From positions 124,001 through 188,000 of the forward strand of contig NZ_JACLQD010000003.1 of NCBI RefSeq assembly GCF_014243445.1: 64,000 nt of DNA, in the 5' to 3' direction. The position numbers and the translations under genes were made by a program. Source of the DNA: Paragemmobacter straminiformis (GTDB lineage: Bacteria; Pseudomonadota; Alphaproteobacteria; Rhodobacterales; Rhodobacteraceae). The notes under the pieces were generated by a model that was not told where the DNA came from, searched no databases, and was given only the letters and a program-made list of their open reading frames with translations. Shown here one piece after another: positions 8,682 through 17,382 of the stretch (position 1 is its first letter; the number at the start of each line of letters is the position of its first letter).

Positions 8682-8728
8682 GCGGGGGCCAGCCCCCGCG
8701 CCCCCGGAGTATTTGGGCAAGGATGAAG
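8682..8728 (+). repeat. Dispersed intergenic element, copy 1
   Basis: A GC hairpin (GCGGGGGC / GCCCCCGC) followed by CCCCCGGAGTATTTGGGCAA and GGATGAAGG. The same order (GC hairpin, C5GxGxATxTTT core, purine-rich tail) recurs at 43367 and twice near 62000. The copies sit between genes next to gene ends. I recall this type of element as widespread in Rhodobacteraceae genomes. Confidence 0.65.
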
Positions 8729-8739
8729 GCGGCTTCGGG

Positions 8740-9834
8740 TTAGCGGAGCCAGCCGGTCAGGTTTTCACCGATCACCGCCGACAGGGCTGCGATATGCGCA
8801 TCATCGTCGTTCAGGCAGGGGATGTAGGTAAAGGATTCGCCGCCCGCGTGTTCGAAGGCTTCGCGAATCTCGCCGTTGATCTCTTCCAGGGTTTCGATGC
8901 AATCGGCAGAAAAGGCGGGGGCGATCACCGCGATGCGCTTCTTGCCCTGTTTTGCCAATTCCGCGACATGTTCGACGGTATAGGGTTTCAGCCATTCTTC
9001 GGGGCCGAACACCGACTGGAACGTCGTGTCGATCGCGCCTTTGTCCCAACCCAGACGTTCGCGCAGCAGGCGCGAGGTTTTCTGGCATTGGCAGTGGTAG
9101 GGGTCGCCCTCCATCAGGTAGCGTTGCGGCATGCCGTGGTATGAGGCGACGAGGACATCGGGCTTTTCCGGCAGCGCGGCATAGGCGCGTTCGACGGATT
9201 GGGCGAGGGCTTCGATATAAAGCGGGTGGTCGAAGTATTCGGCCACGGTGCGGACGGCGGGCTGGCGTTTTTCCTTCATCAGGGCGCGGAAGAACTGGTC
9301 ATTTGCGGTGGCCGAGGTGGCGCCGGCGTAATGGGGATAAAGCGGGAAGAAGAGGATCTTCTCGCATCCGGCCTCGACCATCGCGCGGACCTTGGAGTCG
9401 GTCGACGGGTTGCCGTAGCGCATGCAGAAATCGACCATGACGTTATCGCCGTGCGCGGCTTTCAGGGTTTCGGCGATCTTGCGCGTCTGGTCCTTGGTGA
9501 TGGTCAGCAGCGGGCTTTCGTTCTTTTCGTGGTTCCAGATCAGCTTGTAGTTCGCACCCGAGGAGAAGGGGCGTTTGGACAGGATCACCAGTTGCAGAAG
9601 CGGCTGCCAGATCCAGGCGGAATAGTCGACGACCCGCTTGTCCGAGAGGAATTCGTTCAGATAGCGGCGCATCGACCAGTAATCGTAATTGTCGGGCGTG
9701 CCGAGGTTGGCCAGAAGGACGCCGATTTTCGCCTGCCGCACGGGCGGGTGTGACGCGGGCGCATGGGCAAGGCGGCCGGTGCCGGGGGTGACCATCTGGT
9801 CGGTCGGGCCGGTCATGGGCTTTGCGTCGAGCAT
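8740..9834 (-). CDS. hemH: Ferrochelatase
   Basis: Inserts Fe2+ into protoporphyrin IX, the last step of haem synthesis. The 364-residue protein shows the family blocks in order: IGVLLANLGTPD, the lip helix region YNEFLSDKRVVD-like, ILFFPLYPHYAGATSA, the metal-site His in VASYHGMPQRYL, DPYHCQCQKTSRLL, TFQSVFGPEEWLKPYT and the closing FSADCIETLEEI. The first 35 residues are a poorly conserved extension; ATG 9834 is supported by AAAGGA nine bases upstream. The Cys pair in CQCQ and SADCIE may relate to the iron-sulfur cluster seen in some bacterial ferrochelatases, but I cannot assign ligands. It acts at the inner face of the membrane. Confidence 0.95.
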   Translation of the reverse strand: MLDAKPMTGPTDQMVTPGTGRLAHAPASHPPVRQAKIGVLLANLGTPDNYDYWSMRRYLNEFLSDKRVVDYSAWIWQPLLQLVILSKRPFSSGANYKLIWNHEKNESPLLTITKDQTRKIAETLKAAHGDNVMVDFCMRYGNPSTDSKVRAMVEAGCEKILFFPLYPHYAGATSATANDQFFRALMKEKRQPAVRTVAEYFDHPLYIEALAQSVERAYAALPEKPDVLVASYHGMPQRYLMEGDPYHCQCQKTSRLLRERLGWDKGAIDTTFQSVFGPEEWLKPYTVEHVAELAKQGKKRIAVIAPAFSADCIETLEEINGEIREAFEHAGGESFTYIPCLNDDDAHIAALSAVIGENLTGWLR

Positions 9835-9888
9835 GGTCGCGTCCTTTGATAGGTCAACGTGCGGGACATATAGGCTTATGCGGCGGGG

Positions 9889-10716
9889 TCAACCTTTGGG
9901 GGGAGGGTCGCGCAGCGGCAATTCGGCGGTATTGAGCGCGTCGGCCAATCTTTGGGCGGCAGAACCGGGGCGGAGCGGCTTTTGCTGGCTTTCGTGCGGG
10001 GCCCAGCCGGTCAGGCAGATGATCTCGAACGTGGCCTTGATGCGGCCATCGGGCAGGGCGTGGTGATGGTGGTAAAGCTCGGCCGCGCGGGAAATGACGG
10101 CGCGGCGGGTCGGGTGGCGCAGACGTGACTGGAGGGCATTTGTTTCGCCCATCGCCCGAAGGTCGCGCATCAGGGCGAGGGTATCGGGATAGGTGACCGT
10201 CTTGGTGAAGCTGTCGGCAACCGGAAGGTTGAAGCCCGCCCGTTGCAGCAGGCCACCAAGGTCGCGGATTTCGGCCATCGGCAAGACGCGGGGCGAGAGG
10301 CCGCCGGTAACCTCGGATTCCGCCTGGGCCAGACAGGCGCGGAGTTCGTGCAGCGTCTGGCCGCCGAAGAGGAAGCCGAGGAACAACCCGTCAGGCAGCA
10401 GCGCGCGGCGGCACTGCACCAGCTGGCCGACGGGGTCGATGGTCCAGTGCATGCACAGGGCATGCACAACCAGATCATGCGACTGGATCGCCAGGGCAAG
10501 GATTTCTTCATCCGGCACGGTCGGGGCGAAACCCTGCCAAAGCCCCGGATAGGGGGTCACCACGGCGGGGGCCGTAAAGGTTCTGTTAACCTCGGCCAGT
10601 CTTTCCTGAGTTTCGGCCACCACCTCGTCGTGAAGGAAAAACGCGGGCGCGCGCAGGGCGCGGGCGCGGTTGCGGCCAAGAGCGGTGCGGTCGGTCAGGA
10701 TCGGTGGGGTCTGCAT
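9889..10716 (-). CDS. NDUFAF5-like methyltransferase-family protein, SAM motif I degenerate
   Basis: A 275-residue protein whose middle and end match the NDUFAF5/BioC branch of class I methyltransferases: LVVHALCMHWTIDPVGQLVQ, then CRRALLPDGLFLGFLFGGQT and LHELR. The N-terminal helix (ALGRNRARALR...FFLHDEVVAETQERLAEVNR) also fits. Where the family normally has a glycine-rich SAM loop (LDLGCGTG type), this protein reads APAVVTPYPGLW, so binding of SAM is doubtful. NDUFAF5 acts in respiratory complex I assembly; by homology this may be an assembly factor rather than an active methyltransferase. ATG 10716 is chosen because the longer ORF runs into the divergent comF. It lies 54 bp before hemH but has its own start region. 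Confidence 0.72.
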   Translation of the reverse strand: MQTPPILTDRTALGRNRARALRAPAFFLHDEVVAETQERLAEVNRTFTAPAVVTPYPGLWQGFAPTVPDEEILALAIQSHDLVVHALCMHWTIDPVGQLVQCRRALLPDGLFLGFLFGGQTLHELRACLAQAESEVTGGLSPRVLPMAEIRDLGGLLQRAGFNLPVADSFTKTVTYPDTLALMRDLRAMGETNALQSRLRHPTRRAVISRAAELYHHHHALPDGRIKATFEIICLTGWAPHESQQKPLRPGSAAQRLADALNTAELPLRDPPPKG

Positions 10717-10739
10717 GGGCGGGACCATAGGAGGCGGGA

Positions 10740-11462
10740 ATGGGATTGCAAGCGGCGCTGCGACTGATTTACCCGCCGCAATGCGTGAATTGCGGGGAAC
10801 GGGTCGACAGCGATTTCGGTCTGTGCGGGCCATGCTGGCGCGAGACGGGGTTCATCGCGGGGCTTGTTTGCGAAACCTGCGGCCTGCCCCTGCCCGGCGA
10901 GGGTGAGGGCGAGGGCGCGCAATGCGACGATTGCCTGATGCTGGGCCGCCCCTGGGAGCGGGGGCGCGCGGCCTTTCTGTACCGGGATGTGGGGCGCAAG
11001 CTGGTTCTGGGGTTGAAACATGCCGACCGGACCGACCTTGCGCGGCCCGCGGGCGAATGGCTGCACCGCGCGGCGCGGCCGATCTTGCAGGCGGGGATGC
11101 TGGTCGCCCCCGTGCCGCTGCATTGGCGGCGGCTGTTCCGGCGGCGCTACAATCAGGCGGCGCTGGTTTCGGCGCGGCTGGCGCATCTGGCGGGGTTGGC
11201 GCATTGCCCCGACCTGTTGCAACGTGTGCGACCGACCGGATCGCAAGAGGGGCGCGACAGGGCCGCGCGCTTCGGCAACCTTGCCGGAGCGATGCGGGTT
11301 CACAAGCGGCGGGTGGCGCTGGCGAAGGGCGCGCATGTGCTGCTGGTGGATGATGTGATGACCAGCGGCGCCACGCTGACCGCCTGCGCCGAGGCCTGTC
11401 TTGCGGCAGGCGCAACACGGGTATCCGTTGCGGTGTTGGCCCGCGTTGCTAAGGATGCCTAA
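10740..11462 (+). CDS. comF: ComF family phosphoribosyltransferase-like protein
   Basis: A 240-residue ComF/GntX protein. The N-terminus carries a double zinc-ribbon: CVNC near residue 15, CGPC near 29, CETC near 42 and CDDC near 60. The C-terminus is a type I PRTase domain with the PRPP loop in HVLLVDDVMTSGATL. In competent bacteria ComF helps DNA import; in most Proteobacteria its role is unclear. No competence genes are in this window. It is the first of five plus-strand genes (comF, grxC, nitrilase, marR, brkB) that lie close together. The gene is divergent from the NDUFAF5-like gene with only 23 bp between starts, so promoters must overlap coding sequence. Confidence 0.85.
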   Translation: MGLQAALRLIYPPQCVNCGERVDSDFGLCGPCWRETGFIAGLVCETCGLPLPGEGEGEGAQCDDCLMLGRPWERGRAAFLYRDVGRKLVLGLKHADRTDLARPAGEWLHRAARPILQAGMLVAPVPLHWRRLFRRRYNQAALVSARLAHLAGLAHCPDLLQRVRPTGSQEGRDRAARFGNLAGAMRVHKRRVALAKGAHVLLVDDVMTSGATLTACAEACLAAGATRVSVAVLARVAKDA

Positions 11463-11500
11463 ATCCTTATAGTTTGCTGCAACTGCAAAGGAAGCCTGCG

Positions 11501-11758
11501 ATGAAACCCGTGGAAATCTACACGACGCCGCTGTGCGGCTATTGCCACGCCGCCAAGCGATTGCTTGGAAAGAAGGGCGTTGCCTTTACCGAGATCGACG
11601 TCAGCACCGATACGACGCTGCGCGCCAAGATGATGGAGCGGGCAGGCGGGCGCCGGACCGTGCCGCAAATCTTTATCGGCGGCGCGCATGTGGGCGGCTG
11701 CGACGATCTGCATGCTCTCGAGGCGGACGGCAAGCTCGACCCGATGTTGGCGGGCTGA
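11501..11758 (+). CDS. grxC: Glutaredoxin 3
   Basis: A dithiol glutaredoxin of 85 residues that reduces disulfides and glutathionylated proteins with GSH. The active site CGYC is at residues 12-15 and the GSH-site motifs TVPQIFIG (cis-Pro) and GGCDDLHAL follow, as in the GrxC family. The start at 11501 is preceded by AAGGAAG about nine bases upstream; a start at 11474 would add nine residues that do not fit the family. Its stop overlaps the start of the nitrilase gene (TGATG), so the two are coupled. CGYC instead of CPYC is a common alphaproteobacterial variant. Confidence 0.93.
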   Translation: MKPVEIYTTPLCGYCHAAKRLLGKKGVAFTEIDVSTDTTLRAKMMERAGGRRTVPQIFIGGAHVGGCDDLHALEADGKLDPMLAG

Positions 11759-12588
11759 TGCGGGTCGGGCTGGTCCAGTTGAACGTGAGCGACGATCCGG
11801 CGGCGAACCTGCCGGAGACGGTGGCGCTTGTGCGGGCGGCGGTGGCGGGCGGGGCGGGCTTTGTGCTGACGCCCGAATGCACCAACGCCCTGTCGTCAAA
11901 CCGCGCCAAGCAGCGCGAGGTCTTGCGGCACGAGAGCGACGATCCCACGCTTGCCGCCCTGCGGGACGAGGCGGCGCGGGCGGGTATCTGGCTGCTGATC
12001 GGGTCGCTGGGCGTGTTGACGGACGATGCCGACGGGCGCTTTGCCAACCGGTCTTTCCTGATCGGGCCGGACGGGGCGATTGCGGCGCGCTACGACAAGA
12101 TCCACATGTTCGACGTGAACGTGTCCGAGACCGAGGTCTATCGCGAATCCTCGGGCTACAGGCCGGGGGGGCAGGCGGTTCTGGCCGAGACGCCCTATGG
12201 TCGCGTGGGGATGACGGTTTGCTACGACGTGCGCTTTGCGCATCTGTACCGGCGGCTGGCGCAGGCGGGGGCCGAGATCATCACGGTTCCGGCGGCGTTC
12301 AACCACATTACCGGTGCCGCGCATTGGGAAATTCTGCTTCGGGCGCGGGCGATCGAGACGGGATGCTATGTGCTTGCCCCCGCGCAGACCGGTTTTCACC
12401 CCGAGAAAGACGGCAAGGGACGGCGGACGCATGGCCATAGCCTTGTCATCGCGCCCTGGGGCGAGGTTCTGTCGGATGCGGGTGCAGAGCCGGGAGTGAC
12501 ATTCGCGGATCTCGACCTTGCCGAAGTGGCCAAGGCCCGCGACCGCGTTCCTTCGCTTTCGCACGACCGGATGTTCGACGGGCCATGA
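11758..12588 (+). CDS. Carbon-nitrogen hydrolase (nitrilase superfamily, Nit-like amidase)
   Basis: A 276-residue nitrilase-fold amidase. The catalytic triad is visible: Glu40 in LTPECTN, Lys114 in YDKIHMFDV and Cys155 in GMTVCYDVRF. The HMFDV and RFAHLYRRLA segments match the Nit1/Nit2 branch, which hydrolyses deaminated glutathione or omega-amides. Coupling to grxC makes a glutathione-repair role attractive, but this is inference from context. The start overlaps the grxC stop (TGATG), and the stop overlaps the marR start (ATGA). Longer in-frame starts inside grxC are rejected. Confidence 0.88.
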   Translation: MRVGLVQLNVSDDPAANLPETVALVRAAVAGGAGFVLTPECTNALSSNRAKQREVLRHESDDPTLAALRDEAARAGIWLLIGSLGVLTDDADGRFANRSFLIGPDGAIAARYDKIHMFDVNVSETEVYRESSGYRPGGQAVLAETPYGRVGMTVCYDVRFAHLYRRLAQAGAEIITVPAAFNHITGAAHWEILLRARAIETGCYVLAPAQTGFHPEKDGKGRRTHGHSLVIAPWGEVLSDAGAEPGVTFADLDLAEVAKARDRVPSLSHDRMFDGP

Positions 12589-13028
12589 GCGAGCGGAACG
12601 AGGATATCGCGGTTGCGTTGTTCGGTGAGCTGTTCATGGCTGACCAGCTTGCGCGCAACCGCATATCGAAGGTTTTGCCCAAGGGAATGGAATTGTCGCA
12701 TTTCGGAGTGCTGAACCATCTGGCGCGAAGCGGGGACGAGCGGACCCCCGCGCAGCTGGCGCGGGCGTTCCATGTGACGCGGGGGGCCATGACGAACACG
12801 CTGACGCGGCTGGAATGGGCGGGGCATGTGCATATCCGCCCCGATTGGGACGATGCGCGGCGCAAGTTCGTGGCGATTTCCCCTGCGGGGCGGGCCGCGC
12901 GGGATGCGGCGGTGCAGGCCGTGGCTCCGGTGATCGCAGAGGTGGTGCAGGCGCTTGGCGCTGACCGCGTGCGGGCGCTTATTCCGGTGCTGCGCGAGAT
13001 GCGGACGCGACTGGAAGACGAAGGATGA
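12585..13028 (+). CDS. MarR family transcriptional regulator
   Basis: A 147-residue winged-helix regulator. The core DNA-binding part is LSHFGVLNHLARS, then TPAQLARAFHVTRGAMTNTLTRLE and a basic wing HVHIRPDWDDARRKF, flanked by the N- and C-terminal dimer helices. It sits between the nitrilase and brkB genes with ATGA overlaps on both sides. MarR proteins commonly respond to phenolic ligands or oxidants and often control their own operon. I see no clear operator because the gene has no upstream gap. An arrangement of regulator plus membrane protein suggests control of the operon from the comF promoter. Confidence 0.86.
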   Translation: MSERNEDIAVALFGELFMADQLARNRISKVLPKGMELSHFGVLNHLARSGDERTPAQLARAFHVTRGAMTNTLTRLEWAGHVHIRPDWDDARRKFVAISPAGRAARDAAVQAVAPVIAEVVQALGADRVRALIPVLREMRTRLEDEG

Positions 13029-13858
13029 AGATCCGCTGGGGCATTCTGGGCGAGCTTTGGACGCTGAGCGACGAGCGCGAGCTTGACCTGATCGCCGCAG
13101 GGATCGCGTTCTACGGTTTTCTGGCCCTGTTCCCCAGTGCCGCCGCCGTCATCGCCATCTGGAGTTTCTTTGCCGATGCCAGCGTCATCCGCGAAGAGCT
13201 TGCCCTTGCGCGGGCCTATCTGCCGGATGACGCGTGGTCGCTTATCGCCAATCAGGTGGAATCCTTGCTGTCGCTGAACAGTGACAATCTGGGAATCGCG
13301 ACGGGGCTTTCGCTGCTGCTGGCGCTGTGGACGGCGCGGGCGGGGGTGGCGGCGCTGATGCGCGGCTTGAACGCGATACACGGTTTGCCGAACCGGGCGG
13401 GGCATTGGCACCATTTGCGCGCGCTGGTGCTGACACTGGTGATGATCGGGCTGGTGATCTGCGCGATGTTCGCGGCCGTGGTGGGGCCGGTCCTGCTTGC
13501 GCTTCTGCCCTTGGGGCGGTTTGCGGCGCTTGGACTCGAGATCGTGAACCTTGGGCTTTCGCTGTTGCTGGTGGTGGTGGGCGTGGCGCTGGTTTACCGC
13601 CTGGGTCTGAACCGGAACATCCACCATCCGCTGTTCACGCGGGGAATTCTGGTGGCCGTGGTGATCTGGATCGCCGCATCGCGTGGCTTTGTGGTCTATC
13701 TGGCGAATTTCGACACCTATAACCGTATCTACGGGTCGATCGGTGCGGTGGTGGCGTTGCTGATGTGGCTTTACTTTAGCGGTTACGCGATCTTGCTGGG
13801 CGCGGCGGTCGATGCCGCGCGGGCCGAGCGCAAGCGGCTGAAGTCTGTCGTTCAGTAA
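13025..13858 (+). CDS. YihY/BrkB family inner-membrane protein
   Basis: A 277-residue protein with about six membrane helices, for example AFYGFLALFPSAAAVIAIW, the GLSLLLALWTARAGVAALM segment, LVLTLVMIGLVICAMFAAVV and the final GAVVALLMWLYFSGYAILLG. The conserved YihY features are seen: an early helix with GIAFYGFLALFP, the middle TARAGVAALMRGLNAIH, and near the end the WLYFSGYAILLGAAVDA signature with a basic tail. The family was once called ribonuclease BN in error; its real function is unknown. The start overlaps marR (ATGA) and the end overlaps the convergent tamB by 7 bp, so the shared 3' region probably has no separate terminator. Confidence 0.87.
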   Translation: MKIRWGILGELWTLSDERELDLIAAGIAFYGFLALFPSAAAVIAIWSFFADASVIREELALARAYLPDDAWSLIANQVESLLSLNSDNLGIATGLSLLLALWTARAGVAALMRGLNAIHGLPNRAGHWHHLRALVLTLVMIGLVICAMFAAVVGPVLLALLPLGRFAALGLEIVNLGLSLLLVVVGVALVYRLGLNRNIHHPLFTRGILVAVVIWIAASRGFVVYLANFDTYNRIYGSIGAVVALLMWLYFSGYAILLGAAVDAARAERKRLKSVVQ

Positions 13859-16800
13859 TCCTTTTCCCAGAACAGGCCGACGCCGGTGCCTCCGGTGCTG
13901 CCCGCCGATCCGCGCAGGGTCAGGCTTTTCGAGATGTCGAGGTTCAGGTTGATCTGGCTTTGGCCGTTCTGGCCGACCTCGACCTCGGTATAGACGTTCT
14001 TCGATAGGTATTTGCCCACGGTCAGGCTGGCCGCGCCGGTTTCGTCGGTCTGCACGTCGAGGTCGTCGAGACCGAAGCCCTGACGCAGGCGGTCAATCAC
14101 GCTGGCGCCGCCGCGTCCGGCAAGGGTGGCGACGGCATTGGCAAGCTGGGCGGCTTGCAGGGCCGAGAGGTTTTCGAGGCCGCGCCCGAAGAGGAGGCGG
14201 GACAGAACCTCTTCCTCGGGCAGTTCGGGGGTCGAGGTGAAGGTGACCTCGGGCGAGGTGGCGGGGCCGTCGATGCGGACGTAGCTGGTGATGCCGTCGC
14301 TTTCGGTCGAGGCGGCGATGGCGAGGGTGGGGAGGAATTCCCCCTCGAGCAGGAGGGTGGCTTCCGACAGGACAAGGCGGCGGCCGAGGATGTCGAGGCG
14401 GCCCCGGATCAGCGAGAAGGAACCGGCGGGTTGCACATTGGCGGTGGTGCCCCGCAGGGTAAGGCTGCCGCCGAGTTCGGCATCAAGGCCGCGGCCGCGG
14501 ATGAACACCTGCGAGGGGGCGGAGATCCTGAGATCGAGGGCGAGGGGGCGGGACGCGGTGCCCCCGCCCGTTGTCGCACGGGCCAGAAGCCCCGCGCGGT
14601 CGCGTGTGGCGCGGACGGGGGCGGGTTCGTTCAGGTGGCGCAGTTCCGCCAGATCGGTGCTGCCGCCGAAGCCGGTCGAGGGGATTTGCAATTCGGTCTC
14701 GCCCAGATCGATGCGGCCGGCGACAAGGGCGCCTGCGGCGAGCGGGCCGGTGAGGGCAAGATCGCCGCTTGCGCTGGTCTGGAACAGGCGCGGATCGCGC
14801 AATACGGCGTTGCGCAGCGCGATTTGCAGGTTGGCACCGAAGGGCGGGGCAAGGCCGACAGAGCCGTTGACCTGCACCTGACCGCCACTCGACAGGCGGG
14901 TGGATGCGGTGATCCGGGCGCTTCCGCCGCGCAGGCTGGCGTTCAGCGTCACCGCTTCAAACCCGAAGGCGAGGGCGGGGTCGGCAATGCGCCCGCCGGT
15001 CAGCGAGACTTGGCCCGACAGTGATGCGGGGCTGAGGGGGCCGTTCAGCGCAAGGTCGAAGCGGGCCGGGCCGGACAGCACACGGCCCGACAGGAAGGGA
15101 GAGAAGAGGCCCGCTTGCAGGCTGCCCTTTATAGCAAGATCGCCGCGACCGAAATCCTGCGCCATGCGTCCTGACAGGCGGGCGTCGATCTGTCCCGGAC
15201 CTTGGGCGCGAAGGTTCAGGTCATAGCCTGCGGCATCGTCGATGGCCGTGCCGGTGACGGTGACGGGGCCGGGAAATTCGGGCAGGAACAGGCCGAGGTT
15301 GGCAAGGCGGGCGGTCAGGTCGATGTCGCGCTGCGCTTGGGTCGCGGTGCCGGTGGCGCTGGCGGTGAGTTGCGGATTGGTCAGGCGCGCGGCGTTGACG
15401 GTGATGCGCCCCTTGGTCAGGGCAAGGTCGAGCGTCAGGTCGGATGCGCCCGCAAGCAGGCGGTCGGCCTGCGCCTGCCCGAGCCGCAGGTTGCTGCCCT
15501 TGGCGGTGGCGGTGATGCGGCCGGTGGCGGGCACACCCTGAAAGGCGATGTCACCCGAAAGGCTGCCGCCCCATGCTGGGTCAAGCGTGCCAAGGTCGAA
15601 CAGGGCGAAGCTGCCGCCGAGGTCGGTGCCTTCGGTGGCAAGGCGGCCTGTCGCGCTGGCGGTCATGGTGCCCGCGTCGATGGTCAGCGCCCGCAGCGTG
15701 GTGCCTTGGGTGTTGCGCGAGACATTGGCCTTGATGGTGGATCGGCCCGAAAGCAGGCGGTCAAGCTGCGGTTGGGCAAGGGTGACGTTCTGGCCCGCAA
15801 GACCTGCGATCAGGTCGAACTCGCCGCCAAGGGGGCTGCCGTTGCCCGTGACGGTCAGCGTCGCCGCGCCCGAGAGCGGCCGTCCGGCAAGGGCCGAAAG
15901 GCGGGTCAGGTCTTGCAGCCTTGCCTGTGCCTTGCCCGACAGGCGGAAGCCTTCGGTCAGCCCGTCGAGCGTGCCCGAGGCATCGAGGCTGTAATCGGTC
16001 CCGTCAAGCGAGAGGTTGCGGATGTCGAGCGTGCTGCCGCCCTGAACCGCGCCAAGGTCGGCGCGGCCCGTCATGCGGGTGCCAAGGGCTGCGGCAAGGG
16101 CCGGATCGTCGGGCCTGACCCCGTCTCCGGCAAAGCGGAAGGCGGCGTCGAAGCGGTCGGTTTCGCCCTCGTGGGTGATGTTTCCCGAGCCGTTCAGGGT
16201 AAGCCTGTCAGCCTTTAGCCCCGCACGGTCGAGGCCCTGAATGTCGATGCGGCCGCGCCAGCCCGTGCCGACGGCGGCGTTGAACCCGAGAGAGAGGTTC
16301 GCGGCGGTGACACGGGTTTCGGTTGCGCCGAGGGGCAGAAGCACGGGCGAGCCGTCGGGCAGGCCGATTTCGCCCTGCACGTTCAGCCGAAGCGGCACGT
16401 AATCGGGCGCGAGTTGCACCGCGCCCGACAGGTGGATCGCCTGCGCCGCAAGATCGAAGGCTTGCAAATCAAGCGTGCCGTCGGGGCGGGATTCGCCGCG
16501 TGCCGTCAGGCGGATGCTGTTGCCGAAGAACGAGGCGTATTCGGGCAGGAACAGGGGGGCGAGGTCGCCTGCAAGACTGGCGTCAAAGCCCTGCCCGCCA
16601 AGACCCGTGCCTGTAAGGGTGACGCGGCCTGCCAGACGGTCGACCCCGTCGCTGCGCAGGGCGATGTCGGCGGCGAAGGCATCGAGCGGTCCGGTTCCGT
16701 CGATGGTCAGTTCAGTTGCCGGAGAACCGGGAAGCCCGAGTTTGCGCACGGCGATTCCGCCAGCGGCCTCGGCGGCGGTCAGCTTCAGGCTGAGTGCCTT

Positions 16801-17382
16801 GGTCGCGTTTGAATAGGCCGCGTCGAGCGACAGCTTGCCTGCGGGGCCGCCATCGGTGCGTTCGAGCAGGAGGGTGGCTTTGCCCTCGCCCCCGGCAAGC
16901 GACATGGATGAGGAAAGCCGCGCTTCGACCGCCTCGCCCAGAACGGCGGGGCCAAGGGCGATGCGCTTGGCGGCAATGCTCCCGATGTCGATGGAAACGG
17001 GCAGGTCGGGCAGGGAAAAGCCCTTGGCTTCGGTGCCGGTGCCGGTATCGGTGACGGGGGGGCGGGTCAGGATGATTTCGTCGGCGGAGAGTTCGGTCAC
17101 ATCGACCACGCCGAGCAGAAGGGCCGAACGGCTCCAGTCAAGGGTGACGCCGTTCAGGGTGATCCAGACGCCCTCGCCATCGGCGATGGAAAGCGACTGG
17201 ATGGTGGCGCGCGAGGAGAGGGCGCCCGCAAAGCCGGTGATGGTGACCTGACGCCCCGCGCCGGACAGGTTTTCTTCCAGAAGGGCGGCAAGATAGCCCT
17301 TGTCGGTTTCGGCCTGCGTCTCTTGTGCCGGGGCGTGAAGCGGCGACAGGGCAAGTGCTGCGGCGAGGAGAATGCGTTTCAT
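13852..17382 (-). CDS. tamB: Translocation and assembly module subunit TamB
   Basis: A 1176-residue envelope protein that works with TamA, and in current models moves lipids or helps insert outer-membrane proteins across the periplasm. The N-terminus MKRILLAAALALSPLHAPAQ is a signal or membrane anchor. The long middle is repetitive beta-strand sequence rich in Gly, Asp, Leu and Thr, typical of the beta-taco groove. The last ~300 residues form the DUF490/TamB domain, with SFSLIRGRLDILGRRLVLSE, TSTPELPEEEVLSRLLFGRG and the C-terminal GVGLFWEKDY. ATG 17382 overlaps the tamA stop (TGATG); the longer ORF runs far into tamA and is rejected. Long shadow ORFs on the opposite strand are not genes. Confidence 0.93.
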   Translation of the reverse strand: MKRILLAAALALSPLHAPAQETQAETDKGYLAALLEENLSGAGRQVTITGFAGALSSRATIQSLSIADGEGVWITLNGVTLDWSRSALLLGVVDVTELSADEIILTRPPVTDTGTGTEAKGFSLPDLPVSIDIGSIAAKRIALGPAVLGEAVEARLSSSMSLAGGEGKATLLLERTDGGPAGKLSLDAAYSNATKALSLKLTAAEAAGGIAVRKLGLPGSPATELTIDGTGPLDAFAADIALRSDGVDRLAGRVTLTGTGLGGQGFDASLAGDLAPLFLPEYASFFGNSIRLTARGESRPDGTLDLQAFDLAAQAIHLSGAVQLAPDYVPLRLNVQGEIGLPDGSPVLLPLGATETRVTAANLSLGFNAAVGTGWRGRIDIQGLDRAGLKADRLTLNGSGNITHEGETDRFDAAFRFAGDGVRPDDPALAAALGTRMTGRADLGAVQGGSTLDIRNLSLDGTDYSLDASGTLDGLTEGFRLSGKAQARLQDLTRLSALAGRPLSGAATLTVTGNGSPLGGEFDLIAGLAGQNVTLAQPQLDRLLSGRSTIKANVSRNTQGTTLRALTIDAGTMTASATGRLATEGTDLGGSFALFDLGTLDPAWGGSLSGDIAFQGVPATGRITATAKGSNLRLGQAQADRLLAGASDLTLDLALTKGRITVNAARLTNPQLTASATGTATQAQRDIDLTARLANLGLFLPEFPGPVTVTGTAIDDAAGYDLNLRAQGPGQIDARLSGRMAQDFGRGDLAIKGSLQAGLFSPFLSGRVLSGPARFDLALNGPLSPASLSGQVSLTGGRIADPALAFGFEAVTLNASLRGGSARITASTRLSSGGQVQVNGSVGLAPPFGANLQIALRNAVLRDPRLFQTSASGDLALTGPLAAGALVAGRIDLGETELQIPSTGFGGSTDLAELRHLNEPAPVRATRDRAGLLARATTGGGTASRPLALDLRISAPSQVFIRGRGLDAELGGSLTLRGTTANVQPAGSFSLIRGRLDILGRRLVLSEATLLLEGEFLPTLAIAASTESDGITSYVRIDGPATSPEVTFTSTPELPEEEVLSRLLFGRGLENLSALQAAQLANAVATLAGRGGASVIDRLRQGFGLDDLDVQTDETGAASLTVGKYLSKNVYTEVEVGQNGQSQINLNLDISKSLTLRGSAGSTGGTGVGLFWEKDY

